Of a stretch of DNA of 64,000 bases, positions 1-9,926 are shown in pieces. Numbering within the stretch: position 1 is the stretch's first letter; each line of letters opens with the position of its first letter. This DNA is from Pseudomonadota bacterium. GTDB taxonomy: Bacteria > Pseudomonadota > Gammaproteobacteria > Acidiferrobacterales > Acidiferrobacteraceae. The DNA is taken from contig JAKARI010000002.1 of assembly GCA_021819245.1 (NCBI GenBank), forward strand, positions 61,639-125,638. Direction: 5' to 3'. The position numbers and the translations under genes were made by a program. The notes below the pieces were generated by a model. That model did no database searches, was not told the DNA's origin, and saw only the letters and a list, made by a program, of their open reading frames with translations.

Positions 1-1249
1 CGATGACGTCCTCCTCGGCGCCGGTCAAGGTGAGCGTGAGGTCGGCCGACGCGCGGTTCGGGAGATTGATGAAGGCGTCGTCGTGTGCAAGCCAGTTGGC
101 AAGATTCATGGCCAGGGCGAGGTTGCCGCCCTCGCCCACGTAACTATTGCTCGCAAAATCACTGTCGCCCACCACCGCGACGCGCTGCTTTGTGCCCTTG
201 TCCGCGCGCGTGAGGATCGCGCCGATCGAAAGGGCCGCGGGCGTGGTGCCGCGCGGCGCTTCTACGATGCGTGCAAGCGGCGCCTCCTGCGTCCAGGCGC
301 TCGCGCCGGTGGCGAGGATAGGGGCGGCCCGAAACCCGTGGGCCGGGGTCAGGGCCAGGGCTGCGGCCGTCGGAAAGACCGTCACGAGGTGCATGCCCCG
401 CACCGGGCCGCGATCGGGGTAGCGGCGGATGGCGACGAAGTCCGGGCTTTCGTCGGTCAGCAGGCTCGAGGTCGGATCGACCACGTAGCCCTTGCGCAGG
501 TGTACGCCCAGGTGCGTAAGCAACGGTGACAGGCCTCCGGTGTGACCTGGTTCGAGCAGAACGAGCAGGTTGCCGCCTTTGTGCACGAAGCCCTCGAGGG
601 TCCTGACCTCGCCCGCGAGAAAGCGCACGCGCGGATCGGCGATGACGAGCACCCCCGCGGCCGCCGGCGTGAGCGGGCCCGCGCTGATGTTTGTCGAGGC
701 GACCGTAAAGCCGCGTGCCCGCAGCTGCCCCGCCCATGACGAGAGCCCGAGCCCCGAGCGGTCCTGCGCGCGACGCTCCCGGTTGCCTGTGAGGAAGGTG
801 AGCCGGCGGATTCCGGTGCGCTCGAGGCGCGCCAAGGCGTTGGTGATGCCGGTCTCCGAGGGGTCTGTCACCAGCACCCGCTGCCCCCGATAGCGGACCT
901 GGATCTCCCCGTTAAAGCGGATCCCAAGGCGCCGTACCCGCGCCGGGTGCTCGTTGGGGTTGATGAATGTCAGGCGAATGTGCGGATCGACGCGCCGGTA
1001 CTTGGCTATGAGCGCGGTCAGTTCCCGCCGTAGCGACGCGCCATGGGCAAAGGCCACGATATCCACCGGGGCGCGCAATGCCCGCACGATGTGCGCGCTC
1101 GGACGGCTCAGGCTGTTGCGCCCGTTGGCCGTCCAGTCCGCCACATAGCGGTAGCGGGCCGCGGCATACAAGGCGAGTGCCGCCACGACAAGCCACAGCA
1201 CCACAAAGAGGCCGCGCCCGCCGAGGGCCGTTGCCCGGCGCCAATTCAT
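1..1249 (-). CDS. GldG-like ABC-type auxiliary/substrate-binding transport protein (3' end beyond window start)
   Basis: Open minus frame from ATG at 1249 (MNWRRATALGGRGLFVVLWLVVAALALYAAARYRY...) running off the left edge; adjacent to ABC permease and ATPase genes; not in the ORF track because its stop lies outside the window. Confidence 0.75.
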   Translation of the reverse strand, partial: MNWRRATALGGRGLFVVLWLVVAALALYAAARYRYVADWTANGRNSLSRPSAHIVRALRAPVDIVAFAHGASLRRELTALIAKYRRVDPHIRLTFINPNEHPARVRRLGIRFNGEIQVRYRGQRVLVTDPSETGITNALARLERTGIRRLTFLTGNRERRAQDRSGLGLSSWAGQLRARGFTVASTNISAGPLTPAAAGVLVIADPRVRFLAGEVRTLEGFVHKGGNLLVLLEPGHTGGLSPLLTHLGVHLRKGYVVDPTSSLLTDESPDFVAIRRYPDRGPVRGMHLVTVFPTAAALALTPAHGFRAAPILATGASAWTQEAPLARIVEAPRGTTPAALSIGAILTRADKGTKQRVAVVGDSDFASNSYVGEGGNLALAMNLANWLAHDDAFINLPNRASADLTLTLTGAEEDVI

Positions 1250-2001
1250 CGGACCCCCAGGCGGTCGGCCTCGAGCCGGCGCACGCTCATCACGAGGCAG
1301 GTTGCCGCAAGGACGACATAGTAGGCGACATTGGAGGTGTCAAAGAGGCCGCGCAAAAACGGCTCATAATGATTCACGATCGAAAGATAGCCGACCAGAG
1401 CGCCGCCTGCGCCCCGCCCATGCCCGGCGTAGTCGACGATCCACAGGAAAAACACCACACCAAAGGTCCCCATGGCCGCAACCGCCGGATAACGGGTCAG
1501 GGTCGACATGAAAAGCCCGATGGCACCGAGGCTTGCGGCGAACAACATGAGCCCCAGAAGACCACAGGCGAGCGCCCCCCAATCGAGCCCCCCGCCGATC
1601 AGAAGCGAAAGCGGCATGGCAAGGCTCATGAGGATGATGACGGCGTAGAACCCGAGAATGCCGAGATACTTGCCAAGCACGATCTCGGTGAGCGACGCAG
1701 GCGAGGAATACAGAAGCGTCAGTGTCCGGTTGTGGCGCTCCTCGGCGATGAGCCGCATGGTGGCAAGCGGCGTGATGAGCATCAGCAAGACGCCGGTGTT
1801 GCCGAGCACGGGGGCGGCCACGAGGCTTGTGAGTCCGGGGGCGTTCGGCAGTGTGGCAAGCCGCCCCTGGATCATGAGAAACAGATTCACATGGCCAAGG
1901 AACAGCCGCGCCAGTATGATCTGCGTGACCCCGAGAATGATGAAGGCAAGCGGCGACAAAAAGAGCCCGCGCCACTCCCGCCAGGCGATTGCGCGTATCA
2001 C
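1246..2001 (-). CDS. ABC-2 type transporter permease (GldF-like)
   Basis: 251 aa multi-TM ORF MIRAIAWREWRGLFLSPLAFIILG...; overlaps neighbouring ABC genes. Confidence 0.85.
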   Translation of the reverse strand: MIRAIAWREWRGLFLSPLAFIILGVTQIILARLFLGHVNLFLMIQGRLATLPNAPGLTSLVAAPVLGNTGVLLMLITPLATMRLIAEERHNRTLTLLYSSPASLTEIVLGKYLGILGFYAVIILMSLAMPLSLLIGGGLDWGALACGLLGLMLFAASLGAIGLFMSTLTRYPAVAAMGTFGVVFFLWIVDYAGHGRGAGGALVGYLSIVNHYEPFLRGLFDTSNVAYYVVLAATCLVMSVRRLEADRLGVR

Positions 2002-2939
2002 GATGCCTCCGGAGATTCGCCGGTCAATTCCACGAATATAGACTCGAGAGTCGAGTGCTCGGGATTGATTTCGCGCAAACCCCAGCCCTTCTCGAGGGCA
2101 AGGCCTACGATGGCGTCGGTCGGGTCCGCGCCCGGTTCATGAAGGATGCGCACCCGCCCATCCTCTTGCGTCGTCACCGCATGTACCTGCGGGAGCCGGC
2201 CGAGGGCGCCGAGATCCGGGGCTGCGCGGAATGCGGCGATGAGCGCCTGGGACTCCATGTGCGCCATGAGCGTGTTGATGTCCTCGTTGAGCACAAGCCG
2301 GCCCTTGTGAATGATCTGCACGCGGTCACAGCTTGCCTGAACCTCGGGGAGGATATGCGTGGACAGGATCACGGCGTGCTCGGACCCGAGCTCGCGAATG
2401 AGGGCGCGCACCTCGCGGATCTGAATGGGATCAAGGCCCACTGTCGGTTCGTCGAGTATGACCACATCCGGGTCGTGGATGATGGCCTGCGCGAGCCCCA
2501 CGCGCTGCTGAAAGCCCTTCGAGAGGTTTGCCGTAAGCCGCCCGCCGACCTCATGCAGCCCGCACCGCGCCTTGGCGCGCTCGCGCGCGGCACGCCTGGA
2601 TGCACGCGGGATACGGCGCAGCGCGGCTGCGTAGTCGAGATATTCGTCTACGGTAAATTCCCGGTACAAGGGCGGGTATTCCGGCAGGTAGCCCAGATGC
2701 GCCTTGGCCTGCTCGGGGGCCTCCTGCATGTCGTGGCCGGCGATCAGAATGCGGCCTGAAGACGGCGCGAGATTGCCGCTAAGCATCTGCATGGTGGTGG
2801 TCTTGCCCGCGCCGTTTGGCCCAAGAAAGCCCAGCACCTCACCACGCCGGATCATGAAGCTCATGTCCGACACCGCCGCATGGCGCCCATAGAAGCGGGT
2901 GACAACGTCGGTCTCGACGAGGACCTCGGAATGACTCAT
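1998..2939 (-). CDS. ABC transporter ATP-binding protein (GldA-like)
   Basis: Walker A GPNGAGKTTTMQ, signature LSKGFQQRVGLAQA, Walker B VVILDEPTVGLDP; start MSHSEVLVETDVVTRFYGR. Confidence 0.9.
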   Translation of the reverse strand: MSHSEVLVETDVVTRFYGRHAAVSDMSFMIRRGEVLGFLGPNGAGKTTTMQMLSGNLAPSSGRILIAGHDMQEAPEQAKAHLGYLPEYPPLYREFTVDEYLDYAAALRRIPRASRRAARERAKARCGLHEVGGRLTANLSKGFQQRVGLAQAIIHDPDVVILDEPTVGLDPIQIREVRALIRELGSEHAVILSTHILPEVQASCDRVQIIHKGRLVLNEDINTLMAHMESQALIAAFRAAPDLGALGRLPQVHAVTTQEDGRVRILHEPGADPTDAIVGLALEKGWGLREINPEHSTLESIFVELTGESPEAS

Positions 2940-3137
2940 GATTGCGCCTGGGCCCCGCTTTGCATAGGCGGCATTAAAGGCGGAGTGCGGCTTTTTGTCA
3001 ACGGAGCGCACGCCCCTCTTGTCGCCTCGCGGGCCGCGGCCATGCGGTTTGCGGGTCCGGCGTGCCGCCGCTCTTTCGCCGCCGTGCCCTTTTGGCGACA
3101 ATGGCGGTTTCGTGCTGTCATCAAGGGGTCAATACCC

Positions 3138-4160
3138 ATGAAGGTCCGGATCGAGCCGAGCGGTCATGAGTTCGACGTGATCGCCGGCGAGACGCTGCTC
3201 GAGGCCGCGGTGCGCGAAGGCTTCCATCTGCCCTACAGCTGTCGCAACGGCGCCTGCGGGACCTGCAAGGCGCGCATCCTGTCGGGCACCGTGACCCATA
3301 AGCCGTACGAGACCAAGGCCTTGAGCGCAGCCGAGAAGGCTGCGGGCCTAGTCCTCCTCTGCCGCGCGCAGCCCGAGGGCCCGGTCGTAATCGAGGCGCG
3401 CGAGATCGGGGTCGCAAAGGACATTATCATAAAGACCATGCCATGTCGGGTGGCGCGCATGGAAAAGCTGGCCCCGGATGTGATGCGGCTTTTTCTGAAG
3501 CTCCCGCAAAACGAGCGGCTGCGGTATCTCGCCGGGCAATATATCGATATCCTCTTGAAAGACGGGCGGCGCCGGGGGTTTTCGATCGCAAACAGACCGG
3601 GCGCCGACGAATTCCTGGAGCTCCATATCCGGCACGTCCCGGGCGGCCTGTTCTCGGGGCATGTCTTTACCGCCATGCAGGAGCGCGCGCTGCTGCGCTT
3701 CGAGGGGCCGCTTGGCACCTTCTTTCTACGGGAAGACACAGACAAGCCCGTAATCCTCATGGCCGCGGGTACGGGTTTTGCGCCCATCAAGGCGATCATC
3801 GAACACAGCCTGTCCACCGATTCACGCCGGGAGCTGCACCTCTATTGGGGCGCGCGCACGCGCGCGGACCTGTATCTCCATGACCTTGCGCTCAAGTGGG
3901 CGGCCGAGCATCCGCAGGTCCGCTATACCCCGGTGCTCTCGCGCCCGGCGAGCGCGGACGCGTGGAATGGCCGGACGGGTTATGTCCAGGAGGCGATCGT
4001 GGCCGACTGGCCGGACCTCTCGGGCTTCGAGGTCTACGGCAGCGGCCCGCCGCGCATGATCGAGGCGGCCAAGGGCGCGCTCGCGTCCCGGGGCCTGCCG
4101 GCGGACGCCTTCTATTACGATGCGTTTGAGTACGCCCAGGATCCCGTGCCGTTGCCATGA
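3138..4160 (+). CDS. 2Fe-2S ferredoxin / FAD / NAD(P)H oxidoreductase (CDP-6-deoxy-delta-3,4-glucoseen reductase-like)
   Basis: Plant-type 2Fe-2S motif CRNGACGTCKARILSG...LLCRAQ, then FAD motif RGFSIAN and NAD-binding GTGFAPIKAI. Confidence 0.85.
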   Translation: MKVRIEPSGHEFDVIAGETLLEAAVREGFHLPYSCRNGACGTCKARILSGTVTHKPYETKALSAAEKAAGLVLLCRAQPEGPVVIEAREIGVAKDIIIKTMPCRVARMEKLAPDVMRLFLKLPQNERLRYLAGQYIDILLKDGRRRGFSIANRPGADEFLELHIRHVPGGLFSGHVFTAMQERALLRFEGPLGTFFLREDTDKPVILMAAGTGFAPIKAIIEHSLSTDSRRELHLYWGARTRADLYLHDLALKWAAEHPQVRYTPVLSRPASADAWNGRTGYVQEAIVADWPDLSGFEVYGSGPPRMIEAAKGALASRGLPADAFYYDAFEYAQDPVPLP

Positions 4161-5110
4161 GCGATCTCCATGCACACCACGGGCACCACCACGAGGCCCA
4201 TGGCCCGGCTCACGGCCATGATGTGTCCCGAGAGGGGCGGGGCCTGTGGACGTCGCTTGCGCTCACCGCCGGATTTGCGGTGATCGAGGCGTTCGCCGGG
4301 CTTTTTGCCCATTCGCTTGCGCTTTTGAGCGACGCCGGCCACATGCTGTCGGATACGCTCGCCTTGGCCCTGTCGCTATTCGCCGCGTGGATGGCGCGCC
4401 GCCCGCCGTCGGCACGCCATTCCTATGGCTTTGCGCGTACCGAGATCATCGTCGCGTTCATCAATGGCCTCGTGCTGCTCGGGGTCGTGACCGCGATCGT
4501 GATCGCCGCCGTCGGCCGTCTCCAGCACCCGGGGCCGGTGGCAGGCGGGGTGGTCATGACAATCGCCGCGCTCGGCATCTTCATGAACGGCGGCGTGGTC
4601 TATGCGCTCAGCCGCGAGCGCCGTACGCTCAATACCCGCAGCGCCATCCTGCATGTCCTGGGCGATCTCCTGGGGTCGGCGGCGGCCCTGGTGGCGGGCG
4701 CCGTCGTCTACTTCACCGGCTGGGACCCGATCGACCCCATCCTGTCGCTTGTGATCTCCGGGCTCATCTTGTATTCGACCGTGCAGCTTCTGCGCGAGAC
4801 CCTGAACGTGCTCATGGAGGGGGTGCCGAGCCATATCGACTTGCGGACTGTCGGACGATCGCTCGCCGAGGTCCCGGGCACGATATCCGTGCATGATCTG
4901 CATATCTGGACCCTGTCGTCGGGGACGCTGGCGCTGTCGGCGCACGTGGTGATAGACGACCTCGACCAGTGGGGCGGGCTGCTCTCCGCCATGCAGGATC
5001 TGTTGCGCACGCGCTTCGACATCGATCACGTGACCCTGCAGCCCGAGACCCTGGACGCCGAGCTCATCCGCGGCCGGCCGGTCATCCCCATCCACCCTCG
5101 ATCCTCGTGA
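4157..5110 (+). CDS. Cation diffusion facilitator (CDF) family transporter
   Basis: His-rich N-terminus (HAHHGHHHEAHGPAHGHD), ALLSDAGHMLSDTLAL motif, C-terminal HDLHIWTLSSG. Confidence 0.9.
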   Translation: MSDLHAHHGHHHEAHGPAHGHDVSREGRGLWTSLALTAGFAVIEAFAGLFAHSLALLSDAGHMLSDTLALALSLFAAWMARRPPSARHSYGFARTEIIVAFINGLVLLGVVTAIVIAAVGRLQHPGPVAGGVVMTIAALGIFMNGGVVYALSRERRTLNTRSAILHVLGDLLGSAAALVAGAVVYFTGWDPIDPILSLVISGLILYSTVQLLRETLNVLMEGVPSHIDLRTVGRSLAEVPGTISVHDLHIWTLSSGTLALSAHVVIDDLDQWGGLLSAMQDLLRTRFDIDHVTLQPETLDAELIRGRPVIPIHPRSS

Positions 5111-5367
5111 AGTCCGCATGGCCGGGCGCAGGCGGGCGCCCACCCCGAAGGCCTGTGGCATCGATACAAGGCGTCCGAGCCCCAGGGTTTTTATGGTGTC
5201 GGTGGTGGCGGCAGATTTTCTCTCCAAGAAAAAAATCAGCTACGTACCCTTTACGGCACCTGCCGGCCGCCTAACGCCTCTGCGGCATACTCCCTTCGAC
5301 GATGGGCTTGCAAGACGTGATTCTTGAAACGGGACATGACTAGACCGCGATCCCCGGCGCGACTCGA

Positions 5368-5772
5368 TTACTGCCTTGCTATGAGCCTGAGATCGGGTTC
5401 CATCCGGGCAAGGTATTCAAAGTCCCGGTCGTCATGCAAGAGCGACACGCCATGCTCCACGGCAATGACCGCGATCAGGCAATCGTGCGGGCTACGCGGT
5501 GTCATGCCGGCCCAGCGGCAGCGCGCATACAGCTCGGCCGCCGCGACATGGGTTGCCGCTTCGGACCGGGACTCCAACAAGGGTAGTGGAAGGAGATGCG
5601 TACGCAGGCGCTCAAGGCTCTGCGCGTCAGATGCGCCCTGAAGAATCTCCTGGATAATGACCGGCGTTACCGCGGCCTCACCCCATTCGAGCAAGCGCTC
5701 GAGTATGGCCGTCGGCGCGGTCGGCTGTTTGCGAAAAAGATCGATCCAGACCGTCGAATCAACCAGGATCAT
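5368..5772 (-). CDS. PIN-domain toxin, VapC family
   Basis: MILVDSTVWIDLFR... with PHDCLIAVIAVEHGVSLLHDDRDFEYLA PIN motifs; overlaps upstream antitoxin. Confidence 0.88.
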   Translation of the reverse strand: MILVDSTVWIDLFRKQPTAPTAILERLLEWGEAAVTPVIIQEILQGASDAQSLERLRTHLLPLPLLESRSEAATHVAAAELYARCRWAGMTPRSPHDCLIAVIAVEHGVSLLHDDRDFEYLARMEPDLRLIARQ

Positions 5773-5980
5773 GGTTCATCGCCCGCCGGACCGCACGCAC
5801 GTCATAATCCGGTGCGATCAGGTCCTGGCCGATGAGCTCCAGTACATCCCGCTGTTTGCCGCGGGCGACGAAATCCCGCAGAGCGAGATCCACGGCCTCG
5901 CGCTTGGTTTTTACCTTGGCTAGACGCATGGCCTGCCTGATCAGGCGATCATCCAGAACGATATTGGTGCGCATATACAC
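5759..5980 (-). CDS. VapB-family antitoxin
   Basis: MRTNIVLDDRLIRQAMRLAKVKTKREAVDLALRDFV ribbon-helix-helix-like, directly upstream of VapC. Confidence 0.85.
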   Translation of the reverse strand: MYMRTNIVLDDRLIRQAMRLAKVKTKREAVDLALRDFVARGKQRDVLELIGQDLIAPDYDVRAVRRAMNHDPG

Positions 5981-6280
5981 CTCCTAAGGTGTATGATACC
6001 TTGGTCTATGGACGCCTGCAATGGGCGGACCTATGCCCCGGGACAACCTTTGGGGGGCGCATGCGGTCCGCCTTCTAGGGGTGGCTAGAACGCGTGGCGC
6101 CCGGCGGGTTTTGCCATTTCCCGCGGGGTGTCCGACCGGTTGCCAGTACGCATCAGGGAGCTTGGCGGGCGTACCCGCTCATAGGGGGTGAATCGCGCCC
6201 CTTTTGGAATATGAAACGCCAAAAGACCATTGATGCGCGGAAGTCCTCCCATCAGGCATTAGGCTTTACTTACGCATTGT

Positions 6281-6668
6281 TTAGTAGCCCATTATCGCGA
6301 GCCGCGCAAGGCGGAACACCCCGCCGCTATGAGCGTATTTCTCTAGAAATGCCGTAGCCTCATCATGCCGCAGACTGCTCGCGCCGCAGGCATATAGCAG
6401 GATACCGACGCCGATGCCGAAGCTCATCGCCCTATGGGGTCGATGGCATCGAGGATCGCGTCCTTATCGGCCACATCGACACGCCCATTCATCGGCCGCG
6501 CGATCCACGGGAAAGCCGGCGCTGCAGGTTGTGAATCGGCCTGCTGGCGGGTTGCGGGCGTCACGGCAAGCGGATCCGATACCAACCGTCCCAACGGCTG
6601 GCCCTGACGCCGCTGGCGGCGTTTCAGGCCTTTGAGGATCGGATCATCGATATCGCCAGGGTGCGCAC
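6281..6668 (-). pseudogene. Decayed VapBC toxin-antitoxin module
   Basis: Antitoxin-like DIDDPILKGLKRRQRRQGQPLGRLVSD...FPWIARPMNGRVDVADKDAILDAID with a frameshift near its GTGCGCACC start, followed by a truncated VapC N-terminus (VGILLYACGASSLRHDEATAFLEKYA...) ending at TAA. Confidence 0.6.
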
Positions 6669-6892
6669 GGAGACTGATGACAATAAATGTTGCATCTGAT
6701 GTCGGATAAGCGGGCGACCAACATTGCGGCGGGGCAGAAGTGCTCACGGTGCGCATTGGATAGTCGTCGGCGCGATCTGCCGTGATTTCTGCATGTGATG
6801 CCACCATGGCGACGGGTCGCCACCCTGCGAGGGGTGTTTTGAGGGCGGGGCTGTGCATATGGCCCCGCCCTCAAAGCGTGATCTGCGGTGAC

Positions 6893-8116
6893 TTAGGGGA
6901 GCGGCAACAAAAGCGGCTCTACCGGGCGCCCGTTGTCGTTTTTTGTCTTCTGAAGGTCAAGCCCGCGGCGGCAGTACTCGCGGGCGCGGGCCTCGTCGCC
7001 CAGGCGCTCCATGACGAGCGCAAGCTCGGCGTAGAGGTCAGGGGGCGGGTTCTGGCGGGCGCAACGCTCGGCGTATTCCCGGGCCTTGCCGGGGAGGTTC
7101 GCCGCCTGCGCAAGCTTGGCGAGCGCAAGCAGCAGGGTCGCATTCTGCGGCGCGGCCTTAAGCCACGTCTCGGCCTGCGACAGGAACCGCAGGGCGTTGT
7201 CCCCATGGAGCTCCCCATAGGCGGCGAACAGCTCATCGGCCGGCTCGTGGCGCAAGGCGGGGCTCAGCAGCCGCTCGGCCTCCTCGATCGCGCCTTGGCG
7301 GATCAGGCTGCGGGCATAGATGGCCACGAGGCTCGGGTGCTGGCGATGGGCCTTTGGGATCGCCCGCCACGCGGCCTCGATCTCGCCGGGCGCGTGCTGG
7401 CTGGCCAGCACGAGGAGGTGGCGGTGGGCGTCGCGTTCAAGATCGTCGATCGCCGCCGGTTCCATGACCTTGTAGCGCCGTAGCTCAGGGGTAAGCTGCG
7501 CGATTGTCGTCCAGTCGCGCAGCCCGCGGGCGCGCTGGGCGAGCAGACGCAATACCCTGCGGTTTCCGGGGTGCGAGATGCGCAGGGCGTTGAGGGTGGC
7601 GAGACTGCGCTCGTATTCGCGCGCGGCCTCATACAGGTAGGCCTGAAGGAGGCCTGCGGCAAGCCCGAGGCCCGGGACATTGTGCGCCTGGGTCAGGTAT
7701 TCGTCCCGTTTTTCCGGGTGGCCCTGGCCCTGCGCCGCGCATGCCGCAGCGAGATAATGGATCCCCGGCACACTATCGGTCTTGATGTCGCCGACCAGAT
7801 CCTTCTCGGCGCCGGCGTGGTCGCCTTCCAGGAACTTGATGAGCCCGGAATGGAGGGCCTTTTGCTGATGGCGCAGGCGTCGATCCAGCCGCCAGCGGCC
7901 CACGTCCTTGGGGAGACGCACGAGCCGCACGGTCATATGCAAAAGGCCATAGAGCAGGATGACCGCCACGATCAGCAGCAATCCAAAGAGTGTCAGCGGC
8001 ATCTCGACGCTCCAGGGGCTGCGCTCGATCAAGACATAGCCCGGATCGTGCATGGCCGCCAGGGTCAAAAGGATCGTGACCAGGAGCAGGGCGATGATGG
8101 CAGACAGGATTTTCAT
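6893..8116 (-). CDS. hemY: HemY-like membrane/TPR protein
   Basis: MKILSAIIALLLVTILLTLAAMHDPGYVLIERSPWSVEMPLTLF... plus TPR; position hemC-hemD-hemX-hemY. Confidence 0.85.
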   Translation of the reverse strand: MKILSAIIALLLVTILLTLAAMHDPGYVLIERSPWSVEMPLTLFGLLLIVAVILLYGLLHMTVRLVRLPKDVGRWRLDRRLRHQQKALHSGLIKFLEGDHAGAEKDLVGDIKTDSVPGIHYLAAACAAQGQGHPEKRDEYLTQAHNVPGLGLAAGLLQAYLYEAAREYERSLATLNALRISHPGNRRVLRLLAQRARGLRDWTTIAQLTPELRRYKVMEPAAIDDLERDAHRHLLVLASQHAPGEIEAAWRAIPKAHRQHPSLVAIYARSLIRQGAIEEAERLLSPALRHEPADELFAAYGELHGDNALRFLSQAETWLKAAPQNATLLLALAKLAQAANLPGKAREYAERCARQNPPPDLYAELALVMERLGDEARAREYCRRGLDLQKTKNDNGRPVEPLLLPLP

Positions 8117-9117
8117 GAGGCCGCGCGCGACAGTCTGCGCAAAAGATGCAGGGACTGCGAGATATCCGGCCACGTGAGGGTGCTGGTTTGGTGCTCGAGG
8201 GCCGCAAGCTTCACCAGCACCGCCTGCGAGGCGCGCGCCTTGACGTCAAAGTAGCGATGAATCCAGCGGTCGGCGGCGGCGAGATTCGCGCCCACGAGCG
8301 CCGGCCGGTGCTCGAGCAGGGCAAGCTGCGCCCCGTAGAGCCGCAGGGCCAGATTCTCGCGCACGAAGTAGGCGCGCTTAGGGGAGAGAAGGGCGCGTTC
8401 GTGAACCGGTTCCTTGCGAATCCTGATGAGGCGCCTGAAGTCGCGCCAGATCCCGAAGGCGGCACGCCGCCAAAACGGCAGGGGCTTGGTCGGGGCGGCG
8501 GCCTTGCGCGGCGCGCGCATGAATCGCGGTACCGCCAACGGCAGGGTCCGGGCGCTATGGGCCAGGGCCACGAGCTCAAGCGCCATGGTAGAGGTGTGTT
8601 GGCGGCGCAGGGCCTTGAGCCGCAGGATCTCTCGCAAGATCGCCTCACGCACCGGAATCAGGCGGGGATCATCCTGGCGGCGCAGCGCGCGCTGGGCCTG
8701 ATGGAGGGCGAGTAGCGAAAGCGGCACGTCATGCTCAAAGCGCAACTGGTCGTTGGCGATGAGCAGCAGATCGGCCGCGGCGTGGATCTGCCAATGGCGC
8801 CCCGGATGATGGGTGCTGGCCAACGAGGCCTCGCGCTGCGCCAAGTCCCGTACGGCCCTGCTGTTTGCCGCCTGCGCCTGTCCGAGGGCCGCGATTCGGG
8901 TATCGAGTTGGGTCAGGGCCGCGCCTTGGGCCTTGAGTCTCTTCGCGACGTCCACGCCCACGATATGGGTCTCGTAGGACAGTATGTACCACACATAGCC
9001 CAGACCGATCAGGGTCACGAGCGACAGGAGGAGCGCCAGCCCCCCTGCGACCGGACGTGCGCGGCCCGGCCCGGAGGGCGGCGCGGAAGGGCGGGTATTC
9101 TCGGTTTCGTCGGTCAT
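8113..9117 (-). CDS. hemX: HemX-like protein (uroporphyrinogen-III C-methyltransferase-like)
   Basis: Single N-terminal TM and coiled region; operon position downstream of hemD. Confidence 0.8.
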   Translation of the reverse strand: MTDETENTRPSAPPSGPGRARPVAGGLALLLSLVTLIGLGYVWYILSYETHIVGVDVAKRLKAQGAALTQLDTRIAALGQAQAANSRAVRDLAQREASLASTHHPGRHWQIHAAADLLLIANDQLRFEHDVPLSLLALHQAQRALRRQDDPRLIPVREAILREILRLKALRRQHTSTMALELVALAHSARTLPLAVPRFMRAPRKAAAPTKPLPFWRRAAFGIWRDFRRLIRIRKEPVHERALLSPKRAYFVRENLALRLYGAQLALLEHRPALVGANLAAADRWIHRYFDVKARASQAVLVKLAALEHQTSTLTWPDISQSLHLLRRLSRAAS

Positions 9118-9140
9118 GGGAACTCGAAAAGTTTAGGCGA

Positions 9141-9926
9141 TTATAGGGGGTTTTTGCCAGCATGCCAGGCGGCGAGTGCTGCGATCAGCGATTCGTCGTC
9201 GGCGCCCGAGGCCACGATCAGGGGCCCCGAAAGCCCCAGCGCCCGGCAGGCCTCTTGCTGGCGGGCCCCGACTACGACCAGCGGGGTGCGGCTCAGCCAC
9301 TGGCGGCCGACCTGGCCCAGGGCATCATACAGGTGATGCAGGCCCTCGACGCTGGTCACGATCACGGCATCCAGGCCGTGGCGGGCCCAGGCCCGCAACA
9401 GGAGGGAGACGTCCGTCGAGGGCGGTGCGCGCCGATAGCATTCCGCGTACTGGACACGGGCCCCGCGCGCCATGAGGGTGTCTCCGAGGAGCTCGCGTCC
9501 CCCCTCCCCCCGGAAGATGACAACCGCCTGTCCGCGCAGGTCCTGTAAAGGCCCCATGAGGAGGAATGACTCGCTGTCGAACCGCCCCTGCGGCACCAGG
9601 ATGTCGCGAAACCCCAGGCGCTCGAGTTCGCGCGCGCTGCCGCGGCCGACGGCCGCCATGCGCACCCGGGGTGGCCAGGCCACCCCGGCGCCCTGTATCG
9701 CATGGAAGGCGCGCGTCACGGCATTGGGGCTTATGAAGATGGCCCAATCGAAGGCCTCGAGATCCGCGATCACGGCCTTGAGGCCGGCCGGATCACGCGG
9801 CTCCTGGATCTCCAGGGCGGCAAAGTGCAGGGGGCTTGCGCCGAGCGCCGCAAGCCTGTCCATCAGCCCCTGGCACTGGCCGGCGGGCCGGGTGACGAGG
9901 ATCTTAAGGCCCGCCAGATCGCTCAT
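9141..9926 (-). CDS. hemD: Uroporphyrinogen-III synthase
   Basis: MSDLAGLKILVTRPAGQCQGLMDRLAALGA... and VVVGARQQEACRALG; adjacent to hemC. Confidence 0.88.
   Translation of the reverse strand: MSDLAGLKILVTRPAGQCQGLMDRLAALGASPLHFAALEIQEPRDPAGLKAVIADLEAFDWAIFISPNAVTRAFHAIQGAGVAWPPRVRMAAVGRGSARELERLGFRDILVPQGRFDSESFLLMGPLQDLRGQAVVIFRGEGGRELLGDTLMARGARVQYAECYRRAPPSTDVSLLLRAWARHGLDAVIVTSVEGLHHLYDALGQVGRQWLSRTPLVVVGARQQEACRALGLSGPLIVASGADDESLIAALAAWHAGKNPL

Noticed and set aside
1078-2142. 354-aa plus ORF opposite the ABC permease region
   Set aside because: Low-complexity antisense shadow of the gld-type genes
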